This document shows, piece after piece, positions 28,261 through 37,206 of a stretch of 64,000 nucleotides of DNA. The notes below the pieces were generated by a model. That model was not told where the DNA came from and searched no databases. It saw nothing but the letters and a program-made list of their open reading frames with translations. The stretch's first letter is position 1. Each line of letters starts with the position of its first letter. A program made the translations under genes and the position numbers. This DNA comes from an uncultured Spirochaetaceae bacterium (GTDB lineage Bacteria > Spirochaetota > Spirochaetia > Sphaerochaetales > Sphaerochaetaceae): NCBI GenBank assembly GCA_944392965.1, contig CALXYM010000002.1:1-64000 (forward strand), written 5' to 3'.

Positions 28261-29550
28261 TTAATTGGCAACAACATCACTTTTTATTTTCTTTTTAGCC
28301 TTCACCTTTGGTAGATTTTCCCAGGCATGTAATGCTAATGAAATAGCAATAACTCCATAACTTACGAAAACCCTAAAGTATTCGCCAATCTGAGAATCAT
28401 TAAAAAGATTAAAACCGGCAAGAGGCATCGTAAAGAACAATAAATGGAAAAGGACTGCTCCAACAAAAACCTGTTTAATTGTAGCCTTATGTATGGAAGC
28501 ACCTCCAACAAGCAGCGCGGCAACCGCATACGTACCTACCTGCTCATGACTTGTATAAGTATTAACAAGCCCCATGTTCTGAAGGAATATAATCTGTCCC
28601 CAGGCTGCTATTATTGTTGAAATGACAGTAGCAATAATCCTTGTCTGTCCTACTTTTATCCCAGAAGCAGAAGCAACCTGCATATCTAATCCACATGTCC
28701 TTATATCTTGTCCTAGTTTCGTCTTACAGAGAAATTCATTCAATAAACAGACAACAGCAATCAATAAAACTGTAAAAAGAGGAACATCTGTTCTTAACCC
28801 TGCTGTAAACAAAGAAGGAATTAGGAATACAAGAAGGAAACATATCAGGAAACAACTGAAAACAATAATCATCGTTTTAGATTTTATTAGAGCATCCTTC
28901 CATTTATTACCTTTTATCTTGTGTATCAATATAACGACAATCGTAATAGCAAGAGTTATATAAACGCCATAAAGAAGACAATTTATCAAACTTAGCTTGA
29001 ACACATCATCAAAAACATAACGAACACCTTCACCAAAAACAATTGTGTTTTTTAGACCTACACCCCCTGCCAACAACAATTCAGGATTACCGATTGGGAA
29101 AATTTTTGTCCCAGCCAAAATTAGAAAAATCAGATCGAAGAATCCTTTTGCAAAATACCCCACTATAATACCTGTTATCATTTCCTGTCCGACTGTCTTA
29201 TTAAAAAGAAAACCAGAAAAGATTCCAAATAGAACGGAAATTATTGTTGCAATCAGAATGCATATTAGCATTCCAGTAAATCCTCCAATTCCCCAATTGG
29301 TTATCAATATAAGTCCAATCTGTCCAGCTGCCGCACCAAGGACAATGCTGAAGTTCAGCCCCATACCACAAAGAACTGGCATCAGAAGAGACAGAATCAA
29401 AACTGAATTACGACATAATCTACTTACAAGTTCCTGAACGATAAATGTAGCAGACTGCCCAGAAAAAGCAGTAGAGAAAATACAAAGGATTATGAAAAAT
29501 ATTGTTACTGCATTGCTTTTGAGAACCGCCAAAAATTTATCTGCTTTCAT
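28261..29550 (-). CDS. ABC transporter permease (sugar/BMP type)
   Basis: A 429-residue inner-membrane permease of the BPD_transp_2 (RbsC/LivH-like) family, with about 10 hydrophobic segments. Glycine-rich motifs include ALLVGGASIHKATIKQVFVGAVLFH (about 344-368), the EAA-like contact loop of this family. It pairs with the permease at 29547-30581 as a heterodimer. Its start overlaps the stop of that gene by 4 nt. It is the last gene of the uptake operon. Substrate unknown. Confidence 0.87.
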   Translation of the reverse strand: MKADKFLAVLKSNAVTIFFIILCIFSTAFSGQSATFIVQELVSRLCRNSVLILSLLMPVLCGMGLNFSIVLGAAAGQIGLILITNWGIGGFTGMLICILIATIISVLFGIFSGFLFNKTVGQEMITGIIVGYFAKGFFDLIFLILAGTKIFPIGNPELLLAGGVGLKNTIVFGEGVRYVFDDVFKLSLINCLLYGVYITLAITIVVILIHKIKGNKWKDALIKSKTMIIVFSCFLICFLLVFLIPSLFTAGLRTDVPLFTVLLIAVVCLLNEFLCKTKLGQDIRTCGLDMQVASASGIKVGQTRIIATVISTIIAAWGQIIFLQNMGLVNTYTSHEQVGTYAVAALLVGGASIHKATIKQVFVGAVLFHLLFFTMPLAGFNLFNDSQIGEYFRVFVSYGVIAISLALHAWENLPKVKAKKKIKSDVVAN

Positions 29551-30581
29551 ATTTTCTTCCCTCCCATTTTTGTAAGCGCATAAAGAATGATGCCATTGCT
29601 CACCAAAGTTCTCAGTATTTCAGATAAACTGCTGTTGCTAAGGATCTCACTTGCAATAGGCAAAGCAATGGTAAGAAGGGACTGATACAAAACAGCTCCT
29701 AATAAAACATTTATAATTGTAGCCCTGTGGGTTGTTGCTCCACCGATCAGAATAGAAGCAATAGCAGGATAAGCCATCATCTGAGGAGCTGTATAAAGTT
29801 GATAAAACCCATAGCTCTGAGAATAGACTATAATGCCAACAGCTCCCAAGACAGAAGAAATAACAGTGCTCAAAATCCTCATTCTATCATTATTTATTCC
29901 CAAAGAAGCCCCGAAAACAGGATTGCCTCCACTACATCTCATTAAAATACCAGTCTTACTGGTCATGAACATCCAGACAAGGAAACACAGAATGATGTCA
30001 AACAGAAGCATACCTAAAGGAATGCGGACACCTGCAATAGAGAAACTTAGAAAATTATCCAATATCTGCTGATAATTATTATCTAAGGTAATTGTACTTC
30101 GAACTCCCTCTCCCATAGCCCAAACTATCGCACCATTCTTAAAAGGCAAGATCATCCACCCAATACACATGAGATAGACAACAGAGAAATTCAGATAGTT
30201 ACCAACCGTCATTTCAGAGCCTTTCATATGATTTAGAAGCCATCCATAAAAGATACCGACCACCACAGCCAAAGGAATTCCAATTAAGATTGCAGTAAAG
30301 AGTCCGGAGAAACCCGTCATATTGAATTCAACAGTAATCAATCCGCCCACAAGACCACAGATGATTCCAAGAGGAAGGCCGAAATTCAATCCTATTCCAC
30401 TCTGAATGGTAGGAAGCATAGCCAAGACAAAAATCATCTGCATCCCAATTCTTACAATAGAATCAGAAATCAAAGATGGTGTATTCATTCCCAAAAAAGA
30501 AGAAAGAATAAGAAGACAGATAATGAATGCTCCCATTATGAACTGAGAAATTCCAACATTTACTTTAATCCCTAATTTCAT
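29547..30581 (-). CDS. ABC transporter permease (sugar/BMP type)
   Basis: A 344-residue permease of the same BPD_transp_2 family as its neighbour, with about 9-10 membrane helices. ASILIGGATTHRATIINVLLGAVLYQ near the C-terminus corresponds to the ATPase-contact region in the partner. The two are paralogues that would form the membrane channel. It overlaps the ATPase gene by 17 nt upstream and the second permease by 4 nt downstream, so translation is coupled. Confidence 0.87.
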   Translation of the reverse strand: MKLGIKVNVGISQFIMGAFIICLLILSSFLGMNTPSLISDSIVRIGMQMIFVLAMLPTIQSGIGLNFGLPLGIICGLVGGLITVEFNMTGFSGLFTAILIGIPLAVVVGIFYGWLLNHMKGSEMTVGNYLNFSVVYLMCIGWMILPFKNGAIVWAMGEGVRSTITLDNNYQQILDNFLSFSIAGVRIPLGMLLFDIILCFLVWMFMTSKTGILMRCSGGNPVFGASLGINNDRMRILSTVISSVLGAVGIIVYSQSYGFYQLYTAPQMMAYPAIASILIGGATTHRATIINVLLGAVLYQSLLTIALPIASEILSNSSLSEILRTLVSNGIILYALTKMGGKKI

Positions 30582-32178
30582 CAGACTCCCCCTTCTCTCC
30601 TAGATCCGTAATTCCACTCATAAGCAATCCAAATTTATAGCTATCGTCAAAAGGAGAAAGAATCCCGACAACTTCTCCCCCTGAAACAATTGCGATCCGA
30701 TCACATATTGATCTCAATTCTGCCAGTTCTGAGGAAGTGACAATGATTGTCGTTCCCTCTCTGGTATTCATTTCTACCAGCTCATCTAGAATCCTTTTTT
30801 TTGCACCTACATCAATTCCTCTTGTAGGTTCAGATACAAGTAATAACTCTGGATGCAAGGCAATGGCTCTAGCCATACAAACTTTCTGCTGATTTCCCCC
30901 ACTTAATCTACCAACTTCCTGAGAAGGACCAGTACAACGAATATCAAATCGCTTAATCATTTCCTCTGTAAAGTTTTTCGCAGCTTTTCTATCATAGAAT
31001 TTAATTCCTAAAATACGCCTTAGAAACTTGTTATAAACACGGAGTGAAGATATTACAACATTAGTTTCAATTGATTCATGCAATAACAGTCCTACTCCTC
31101 GCCTATCCTCAGAAACAAACGCAACACCATCCAGCAAGGTCTGTAATGTATCCGTTTCATCTATTTTCTTTCCTTTTAGGAAGATATCTCCCATACTGGG
31201 ATATAATCCCATGATACCATTCGCAATTGCAGCTTTTCCATGGCCAGCAAGGCCCGCTATACCAAGAATCTCCCCCTTGCGAATCTTGAGATTGGCATTC
31301 TTAAGTATCTCTCCTGGCATATTTACAGAAAAATTCTTCAGCTCCAGTTCATAATCCTCAGAAAATTTCCGATCATTATCAACAGAACGATCAAAATTAA
31401 CAGTTCTGCCTATCATGAGCTCTGAAATCCTCTCAATCGAAATACTTTCAGTAGAATAATCTCCAACAAGTTCCCCATCACGTAAAATGACAATACTATC
31501 CGCATATGCTTTTACTTCTTTCAATCGATGAGTGATAAATATGAAGGAAATACCTTTTCTACTGACTTCCTTCACGCAGTTAAGGAATTTCTCTGCCTCG
31601 TTTTCCGTAAGAACAGCCGTAGGTTCATCAAGAACAATAAGCTTTATGTTCTTTTTATCCAGTTCTCTGGCAATCTCTATAAACTGTTTCAGACCAACAG
31701 GAAGCGTACCCGTAATAGTGGAAGGTTCCAACTGTAATCCTAATTCATTCAACACTGCCAGGGATTCTGAACGCATTTGAGATCTATCGAGTATTCCTAA
31801 TTTATTACCTAGTATCTTCTGTAAAATATTCTTCTTTAGATTCTCCCTGTTAAGTTTAATATTTTCCGAAATTTCATAACCATTTATGAGCATGAATTCC
31901 TGATGGACCATACCTATTCCACATTTCATCGCATCTAAAGGGCTTGATATTCTCACCGGTTCCCCATTGAATAACACCTCGCCTTTAAATCCTCCTGTTG
32001 AGTGTATTACAGACATTCCAAACAAGATATTCATTAAGGTAGACTTCCCTGCTCCATTCTCTCCTACCAGTGCAAGTATTTCTCCTGGACGAATCCTCAG
32101 ATCTACATTCTTAAGGACGGGATTACCTGAATATTCCTTGCAGATACCATGCATTTCAAGAATATATTTCGGTTCCAA
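30565..32178 (-). CDS. double ABC ATPase (RbsA/MglA/BmpC-like)
   Basis: The best start is a TTG at 32178: AGGAGG sits 6 nt upstream, just after the aminotransferase stop. This gives 537 residues and removes an apparent 80-nt gene overlap seen with the ATG at 32271. The protein has two ABC domains. The first has a full Walker A (GENGAGKST, 39-47) and LDEPTA, with a degenerate signature (LPVGLKQ). The second has a degenerate Walker A (GLAGHGKAA) but a good signature (LSGGNQQK). This split is normal for the sugar-type ATPases that energise BPD_transp_2 permeases. It couples uptake to ATP hydrolysis on the cytoplasmic face. Confidence 0.9.
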   Translation of the reverse strand: MEPKYILEMHGICKEYSGNPVLKNVDLRIRPGEILALVGENGAGKSTLMNILFGMSVIHSTGGFKGEVLFNGEPVRISSPLDAMKCGIGMVHQEFMLINGYEISENIKLNRENLKKNILQKILGNKLGILDRSQMRSESLAVLNELGLQLEPSTITGTLPVGLKQFIEIARELDKKNIKLIVLDEPTAVLTENEAEKFLNCVKEVSRKGISFIFITHRLKEVKAYADSIVILRDGELVGDYSTESISIERISELMIGRTVNFDRSVDNDRKFSEDYELELKNFSVNMPGEILKNANLKIRKGEILGIAGLAGHGKAAIANGIMGLYPSMGDIFLKGKKIDETDTLQTLLDGVAFVSEDRRGVGLLLHESIETNVVISSLRVYNKFLRRILGIKFYDRKAAKNFTEEMIKRFDIRCTGPSQEVGRLSGGNQQKVCMARAIALHPELLLVSEPTRGIDVGAKKRILDELVEMNTREGTTIIVTSSELAELRSICDRIAIVSGGEVVGILSPFDDSYKFGLLMSGITDLGEKGESDEIRD

Positions 32179-32191
32179 CAAAAGCCTCCTT

Positions 32192-33424
32192 TTATTCAGT
32201 AATGCCCTTACTTCTTGCAAGTTTCTCAAGGGCTTCTGCCATTCGGTTAATTGCATCGAAAGCTTTTTCATCCTCCCAATAACAACCGATGATCAGGCGA
32301 AGATGACCTTTTCCTTGATTACCATAAGCAGAACCATCATTACAGGCAACTTTCGCTTCTTCCAACAGATAAGCATATATATCCCCAGAATTCCCTAATC
32401 TAGAGACATCAAGCCAACACATAAAACCACTTTCAGGCATTGTAATAGATACCCCAGGAACTTTAGAGAAAACAGAATAAGCGTATCGCCTTCTCCTGTC
32501 ATGCTTTCTATTATATTCATCTATAAAAGACGAATCCTTAAATGCATCTATTGCTAACATTTGAGAAAGCGTATTCGTTGCCCCTAGAACATTAACAGCC
32601 GCTCCGTAAAAAACATCCATTATAGTGTCCGGAGCCACAAGATAACCTACTCGTAATCCGGATAACCCCATTCCTTTGGAGATTGAGAATACGGTAACAG
32701 TCCGTTCAAACATTCCAGGAAGAGATGCGATAGTGACCATTTCCCTACCGTCAAAAATTGTAGTCTCAAATGCCTGATCAGCAACGCAAACCAAATCATG
32801 AGAAATGATAAACTCTGCCAGCTTCTCCAAATCTTCTCGAAGAAAAACTGTTGTAGTCGGATTATTTGGATTAGTAAGAAGGACCATTTTCGTACGTGCC
32901 GTCAATGCTTTTTCAAATGCATCAATATCTATGCGATAACCATCATTCTCCTTGAGAGGAACAGGAACTGTTCTTCCACCCAATAATTCTGCATTCAAGA
33001 AATTAGAAGGATAACTAGGATCTGGGACCAAGACTTCATCCCCCTCTTCCAAGAAAGGCATCATTGCATACAATAGCCCAGAATCAGATCCTGGAGTAAT
33101 AAGAATATTACGTACAGGATCTACAGAAAGATTATTTTCCTTTTTTAGTTTTTTTGCTATCTCATTCTTTAATTCCTCATTGCCAATGGGCATTGTATAG
33201 TGGGAGATAAATCCCTGATCAATATATTGTTTAGCTTTTTCTATGAGCTGAGGAGGGAAAGAGGAATCAGGATAAAACGGATCTGCCCACCCCATCATAG
33301 ACACTCCCTTTTTCTGTAATTCACTAAATCCATTACCGACATCAGCCTTTGTAACTTCAGCGAAAAGACCTCCCTGTATCCGGGCAAAGTTTTTCTTCAT
33401 TCTATTTCTAATATCTTTATTCAT
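32192..33424 (-). CDS. PLP-dependent class I/II aminotransferase
   Basis: A fold-type I aminotransferase of 410 residues from the ATG at 33424; a TTG four codons earlier has no better ribosome site. Visible landmarks are TNPNNPT (184-190), D216 (pyridine-nitrogen contact) in VADQAFE, the Schiff-base lysine K250 in SISKGMGLSG, and R258. It probably transaminates the amino acid released after uptake, or its product. It lies between the amidohydrolase and the ABC ATPase in the operon, after a hairpin in the 63-bp gap. Substrate unknown. Confidence 0.85.
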   Translation of the reverse strand: MNKDIRNRMKKNFARIQGGLFAEVTKADVGNGFSELQKKGVSMMGWADPFYPDSSFPPQLIEKAKQYIDQGFISHYTMPIGNEELKNEIAKKLKKENNLSVDPVRNILITPGSDSGLLYAMMPFLEEGDEVLVPDPSYPSNFLNAELLGGRTVPVPLKENDGYRIDIDAFEKALTARTKMVLLTNPNNPTTTVFLREDLEKLAEFIISHDLVCVADQAFETTIFDGREMVTIASLPGMFERTVTVFSISKGMGLSGLRVGYLVAPDTIMDVFYGAAVNVLGATNTLSQMLAIDAFKDSSFIDEYNRKHDRRRRYAYSVFSKVPGVSITMPESGFMCWLDVSRLGNSGDIYAYLLEEAKVACNDGSAYGNQGKGHLRLIIGCYWEDEKAFDAINRMAEALEKLARSKGITE

Positions 33425-33441
33425 ATAAATACCCAATTGAA

Positions 33442-33468
33442 GAAGAAGGCAGTAGCCCTGCCTTCTTC
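33442..33468 (-). terminator. 11-bp hairpin between amidohydrolase and aminotransferase genes
   Basis: GAAGAAGGCAG (33442-33452) and CTGCCTTCTTC (33458-33468) form a perfect 11-bp stem with a 5-nt loop, 19 nt after the amidohydrolase stop. On the minus strand it is followed by TTCAATTGGG, with no T-run, so full termination is unlikely. An attenuator or a processing/stability hairpin that sets different levels for the binding protein and enzymes against the transporter genes is more plausible. Confidence 0.5.
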
Positions 33469-33487
33469 AGAAACAACCAAAACTCTA

Positions 33488-34807
33488 TTACCAGTTTCCA
33501 AACGTACCGCCTTCTGCGATATGTCCTTCAGAAACAACCCCGAAATTACGGGCCTCATAATTTGGAATTCTTGAGAAAACAATCCCGCCACCTTTCACCA
33601 CCATCTGAATATCCCTCATGTCATAAATATTCAAATCCGGCTTTCCTTTTACAACACATAGATCGGCTTCATACCCAGGCTTAAGGGTTCCCGTAATATC
33701 AGCAACTCCACAGAGTTCCGCACCTACGGAAGTCGCAGCTTTAATCACCTCCAATGGCGAAAACTCCGCATGCTCGACAAGAAGTTCCATCTCCAACTGC
33801 GTTGCGGTACAACCGCGTTTTACTGGATCAGATGGAACCATATCCGTTCCGACACAAACTTTTACACCATACTGGTGAGCTAATCTTGCAGCTTCCCAAT
33901 GACCGGCCCTTGCCGTATCGGCTTTTGCAAAATTTCTTGCAGGGAATCCATGTTTATTCATGTAATCTATACTGTCTTCTGATGATACACTGAGAGTTGG
34001 GGTATAATACTTACCTTTCTCTGCAATAAGCTTTACCGTCCTCTCCTTCATGGCATAACCATGTTCAACTGAGTCAAGTCCCCGTGATACCGAATCATAA
34101 ATTGTCTGATCATCTGAAAGATGGGCTGCAACTTTCTTCCCAGCCTGATGGGCAACCCAAATAACCGCCTCAAGCTCTTCATTCGTTACCTGCCTATCGC
34201 ATAATCCTTCATGAGCTCCTTCAAGCCCGCCAGTCATTCCAACTTTAATGCAATCACATCCAGCAATTAAGTTTAAACGAGTATTCTTTGCAAATTCTAC
34301 TGGACCTGTACATTCTATTGCTCCGTAATCCTGTGAGCCATGGCCACCATGTGCCATGAGAGTCCATCCACAGCATATGACACGAGGGCCTAAAAGCATC
34401 CCTTTATCAACAGCGTTTTTTATTGCTACATCAAAGAAATCACCCCCTCCGACATTTCGTAGAGTAGTAACTCCAACTTCTAATGCTTCAGCGGCTCTTC
34501 TATATGCTTTTAGAGCTCTGAAAGCTGGCCCCAACGGATCAAGTCTGAATCCGGCACCAGGCATCTGTAAATCAAGATGTACATGGGTATTGACCAATCC
34601 TGGGGTAACCGTATACTCACCTTTAAGATCCATAATCCGATCACTTTTCTCTGCTTTTGCTAAAACATCCGAATTCATAGGTCCCACATACAAAATACCA
34701 TGCTTATCTGGATTACCTACTGTTGAACAATAAACAAGTAATCCATCTTCAATGGCAGGGCTACCAGTGCCATCAACAATTCTTACATTCTTTAAATATA
34801 CATTCAT
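33488..34807 (-). CDS. metal-dependent amidohydrolase (imidazolonepropionase/Xaa-Pro dipeptidase-like)
   Basis: The ATG at 34807 (439 residues) has GAGGAGG about 9 nt upstream, and the upstream RidA gene ends just before it. The protein has the full metal-site set of the amidohydrolase superfamily: H75 and H77 (NTHVHLD), K188 (IKVGMTGG, the likely carboxylated lysine), H229, H249 and D322 (GTDMVPSDP). Relatives with this pattern hydrolyse N-acyl amino acids, dipeptides or cyclic amides. No signal peptide, so it acts in the cytoplasm on the imported compound. It lies between ridA and the aminotransferase gene. Confidence 0.87.
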   Translation of the reverse strand: MNVYLKNVRIVDGTGSPAIEDGLLVYCSTVGNPDKHGILYVGPMNSDVLAKAEKSDRIMDLKGEYTVTPGLVNTHVHLDLQMPGAGFRLDPLGPAFRALKAYRRAAEALEVGVTTLRNVGGGDFFDVAIKNAVDKGMLLGPRVICCGWTLMAHGGHGSQDYGAIECTGPVEFAKNTRLNLIAGCDCIKVGMTGGLEGAHEGLCDRQVTNEELEAVIWVAHQAGKKVAAHLSDDQTIYDSVSRGLDSVEHGYAMKERTVKLIAEKGKYYTPTLSVSSEDSIDYMNKHGFPARNFAKADTARAGHWEAARLAHQYGVKVCVGTDMVPSDPVKRGCTATQLEMELLVEHAEFSPLEVIKAATSVGAELCGVADITGTLKPGYEADLCVVKGKPDLNIYDMRDIQMVVKGGGIVFSRIPNYEARNFGVVSEGHIAEGGTFGNW

Positions 34808-34823
34808 ATGAAAAATCCTCCTC

Positions 34824-35201
34824 TTAACACACTGCAATGCATTCGATTTCGACAAGACTTCCTTTTGGCAAGGCACCTACCTCAACAGCACATCGAGCAG
34901 GCAGGGTGGAACCAGTAAAATAACAGGAATAAATATTATTTACCACTTGAAAATTATCCATGTCAGAAAGGAATACCGTTACCTTAACGACATTCGTTAA
35001 ATCGGATCCAGCTGCCTTTAACACGGCTTTTATATTCTCAAATACCTGTTTTGTTTGGGCCTCAATCCCATCCACAAGTTTTCCTGTTTCCGGATCCACG
35101 GGAATCTGGCCGGAAACAAATATCAGACTGTCTGTTTTTACTGCCTGAGAGTATGGCCCTATTGCTGCAGGAGCTTTATCCGTGCTTATTTTCTTAATCA
35201 T
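34824..35201 (-). CDS. ridA: RidA family enamine/imine deaminase
   Basis: A 125-residue RidA (YjgF/YER057c/UK114) protein of full length. Key positions are Y17, the SGQ turn (30-32), R103 in PARCAVEV and E120 in VEIECIA. The arginine is the one that defines true imine deaminases. Such proteins hydrolyse reactive enamines made by PLP enzymes. Here it fits with the aminotransferase of the same operon. It lies 26 bp after the binding-protein gene and 16 bp before the amidohydrolase start. Confidence 0.92.
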   Translation of the reverse strand: MIKKISTDKAPAAIGPYSQAVKTDSLIFVSGQIPVDPETGKLVDGIEAQTKQVFENIKAVLKAAGSDLTNVVKVTVFLSDMDNFQVVNNIYSCYFTGSTLPARCAVEVGALPKGSLVEIECIAVC

Positions 35202-35227
35202 ATTTCCCTCTACCTCCTCTGAAAAAC

Positions 35228-36373
35228 TTAATAAGTCATATAATCTGCAAGTATCAGCATATAATTGGAAAGTTCATTTCCTTGTGCATCTTGATTCGAA
35301 CTTATCGTAACACCTTCTCCTGCAACCTCTATGAGAGCATCCTTGAATGCCTCTGGATCAAACAGACCATCTGTTTCACCTTCTATATATTTAGTGGCAT
35401 AGACAACCCCAGCTTGTAGATTAAGCATCTGAATTGAGATGTTCCAATTTCCTGCATGACCTGTTAAACCTCTTTCTGCAAGTTTTGCTGAAATCTGTTC
35501 TGCCATATATTCTGGATCCCCCTGATACTCATCAGGAATAGAAATCCCTAAAGCACTAGCAAAACCAATGAAAGGAGAAGGATCATTTGGCATAAGGAAA
35601 TATGCGTTATTATCCAGAACTGTTTTTATCATTGGCTCCACCTGGGCCTGGTTTGTTCCAAAGAAAGCAGTATTCTCTCCATACTGCTGTATCATGGAAG
35701 GAACATCCTCTAGAATAAACTGCTGTGTACCTGTAGTGCCAGAATCAGAAGTCGGATCAGGTGTTGTACGATCTACAAACGTAATGCCAAGTTCATTACA
35801 TCTTTCCTCCATAGCATTTCTTCTAGCTAAAAGCTTTTCTACAGCCATATGACGAGGGAAAGAATAATGAACTAATGTATCACATCCCATTTCATAAGCG
35901 GCATCCGCAAGCTGAACGCCCTGCTGTACGATATCGACGTCAAAACATATATCAGCAGAAGCGGAAATAACAGAAATATCATCAGACGGAGATCCTGCCC
36001 AAACAAGCATATCTGGCCGCTGTTCTTTCACTCTGTCAATCATGGCAGAAAAACCTGCAGGCGTTCCTGCAATAATAATTGCTTTTACCTCCTCATCAGC
36101 AGCTAGGCTCAACAATGTTGAAAGAGCAACCTCCTGCTCTGTCGTAAAATTATCAGGATAAGTAACATGCACTATTCTTCCAGGATAAGCCTGTTCGACC
36201 ATTTGTCCTGCCCTGTATGGTTCTTCTCCCTGAGTTACAGTTGAAGTCATCACTGCAATTTTCCAGTTGTCAGCGGAAGAAGCCTGAGATATATCTGAAG
36301 CTTCAGAAAAACCAGCTGCAAACAAACTAAAAGACAATAACGAAACAAAAACGAATATGAAAAACTTTTTCAC
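35228..36373 (-). CDS. DUF3798 substrate-binding protein
   Basis: The start is a GTG at 36373 with GGAGG 5 nt upstream. The 381-residue product has a signal peptide (MKKFFIFVFVSLLSFSLFA, cleavage near residue 20-25) and no lipobox cysteine. The mature part has the periplasmic-binding-protein layout (KIAVMTSTVTQGEEPYRAG, AIIIAGTPAGF, TAFFGTNQAQ) of the DUF3798 family, related to BMP/sugar-binding proteins. It presumably captures the substrate for the ABC transporter in the same operon. The family has no defined ligand that I know of. Confidence 0.82.
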   Translation of the reverse strand: MKKFFIFVFVSLLSFSLFAAGFSEASDISQASSADNWKIAVMTSTVTQGEEPYRAGQMVEQAYPGRIVHVTYPDNFTTEQEVALSTLLSLAADEEVKAIIIAGTPAGFSAMIDRVKEQRPDMLVWAGSPSDDISVISASADICFDVDIVQQGVQLADAAYEMGCDTLVHYSFPRHMAVEKLLARRNAMEERCNELGITFVDRTTPDPTSDSGTTGTQQFILEDVPSMIQQYGENTAFFGTNQAQVEPMIKTVLDNNAYFLMPNDPSPFIGFASALGISIPDEYQGDPEYMAEQISAKLAERGLTGHAGNWNISIQMLNLQAGVVYATKYIEGETDGLFDPEAFKDALIEVAGEGVTISSNQDAQGNELSNYMLILADYMTY

Positions 36374-36406
36374 GTTTTCCTCCTTTTTATAACTCCTTTT
36401 ACCTGT

Positions 36407-36434
36407 AGTATAAGATACATCATAAAAAACGCAA
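36407..36434 (-). promoter_or_regulatory. candidate promoter of the DUF3798-ABC operon
   Basis: On the minus strand TTGCGT (36429-36434) and TATACT (36407-36412) are 16 nt apart. The -10 is 5/6, the -35 only 3/6. They lie about 35-60 nt upstream of the GTG start. The leader then holds the GGAGG ribosome site. Confidence 0.45.
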
Positions 36435-36442
36435 GATTTTTT

Positions 36443-36465
36443 TCTATTATTTTAATTTTAATAGA
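36443..36465. promoter_or_regulatory. candidate operator palindrome next to the -35
   Basis: TCTATTA (36443-36449) and TAATAGA (36459-36465) form perfect 7-nt arms with a 9-nt spacer, ending 9 bp upstream of the candidate -35. It could bind the YheO-like regulator encoded just upstream. In AT-rich DNA such palindromes also arise by chance. Confidence 0.3.
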
Positions 36466-36487
36466 TTTTTATTCATTCATTTGACAG

Positions 36488-36517
36488 AAAAAAAATCTTC
36501 TCATCGAAGAGAAGATT
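36488..36517 (-). terminator. intrinsic terminator of the YheO-like regulator gene
   Basis: On the minus strand a perfect 9-bp stem (AATCTTCTC/GAGAAGATT, 36494-36517, loop of 6) is followed directly by a run of T. It lies about 20 nt after the regulator stop and separates that gene from the DUF3798 operon. Confidence 0.85.
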
Positions 36518-36534
36518 ACATATAAAAATAAAAA

Positions 36535-37206
36535 CTAATTTTTTAAAGATAGCCGATGAAGATGCATATAAACGGTATTTTTAGATAATCTTAATTCCTT
36601 CGCAACTTCGCTAACAGCATCTTTCATTTTAAATATTCCCTGCTGATCTAGTAAAGAAATTATTTCTTTATTCCTTTGGGAAATTAAAATCTCTTTATTA
36701 CCATAAACACTTTTCCGAGCGGTCTCTATCGAATCCAGGATAATGCTATTACTGTTATCAAGAAAATTTTCCTGCTGATATTTTCTACGATTTTCATTAC
36801 TAAAACTTTCTAATATATCCAGAAAAGGTGTATTTAAATAGAAATTTATGCAGAGAAGCCCAATAATCCTATCATCCTTACCTCTCACCGCTATTGTCGA
36901 CGATTTAAGAGGGGCACCGTTTTTATTATGCGTATAATAAGTAATATAGTCAGAGTTCCCCCCCGCCTTAATTTCATCTAACATTTCAAGAGCTTTATCT
37001 GTAATTGGTGCTCCAACCTTACGCCCTGTATGATGTCCATTGATAATCATTATAACAGATTTCTCTATGTCTTCTAAACTATGCAGAACAAATTCGTATC
37101 CCTCACCCAAATAATCCGCAAGGCCAGCAATCACAGTTTTCATCGATTCAAGAATTTGAACATCCTCTTCAGTAAGTTCTATATTATATTTTCCTATATC
37201 AAGCAT
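36535..37206 (-). CDS. YheO/DauR-type transcriptional regulator
   Basis: A 223-residue regulator. Residues ~20-130 match the YheO-like PAS domain (EFVLHSLEDIEKSVIMIINGHHTGRKVGAPITDKAL). The C-terminal ~45 residues are a helix-turn-helix (EVAKELRLSKNTVYMHLHRL). DauR, a characterised family member, controls amino-acid catabolism genes, which fits the downstream uptake operon. It has its own terminator before that operon, so it is a separate transcript and probably regulates the neighbour. Confidence 0.88.
   Translation of the reverse strand: MLDIGKYNIELTEEDVQILESMKTVIAGLADYLGEGYEFVLHSLEDIEKSVIMIINGHHTGRKVGAPITDKALEMLDEIKAGGNSDYITYYTHNKNGAPLKSSTIAVRGKDDRIIGLLCINFYLNTPFLDILESFSNENRRKYQQENFLDNSNSIILDSIETARKSVYGNKEILISQRNKEIISLLDQQGIFKMKDAVSEVAKELRLSKNTVYMHLHRLSLKN

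Noticed and set aside
32179-32271. ATG at 32271 as the start of the ABC ATPase
   Set aside because: It lies inside the aminotransferase gene without a ribosome site; the TTG at 32178 has AGGAGG.
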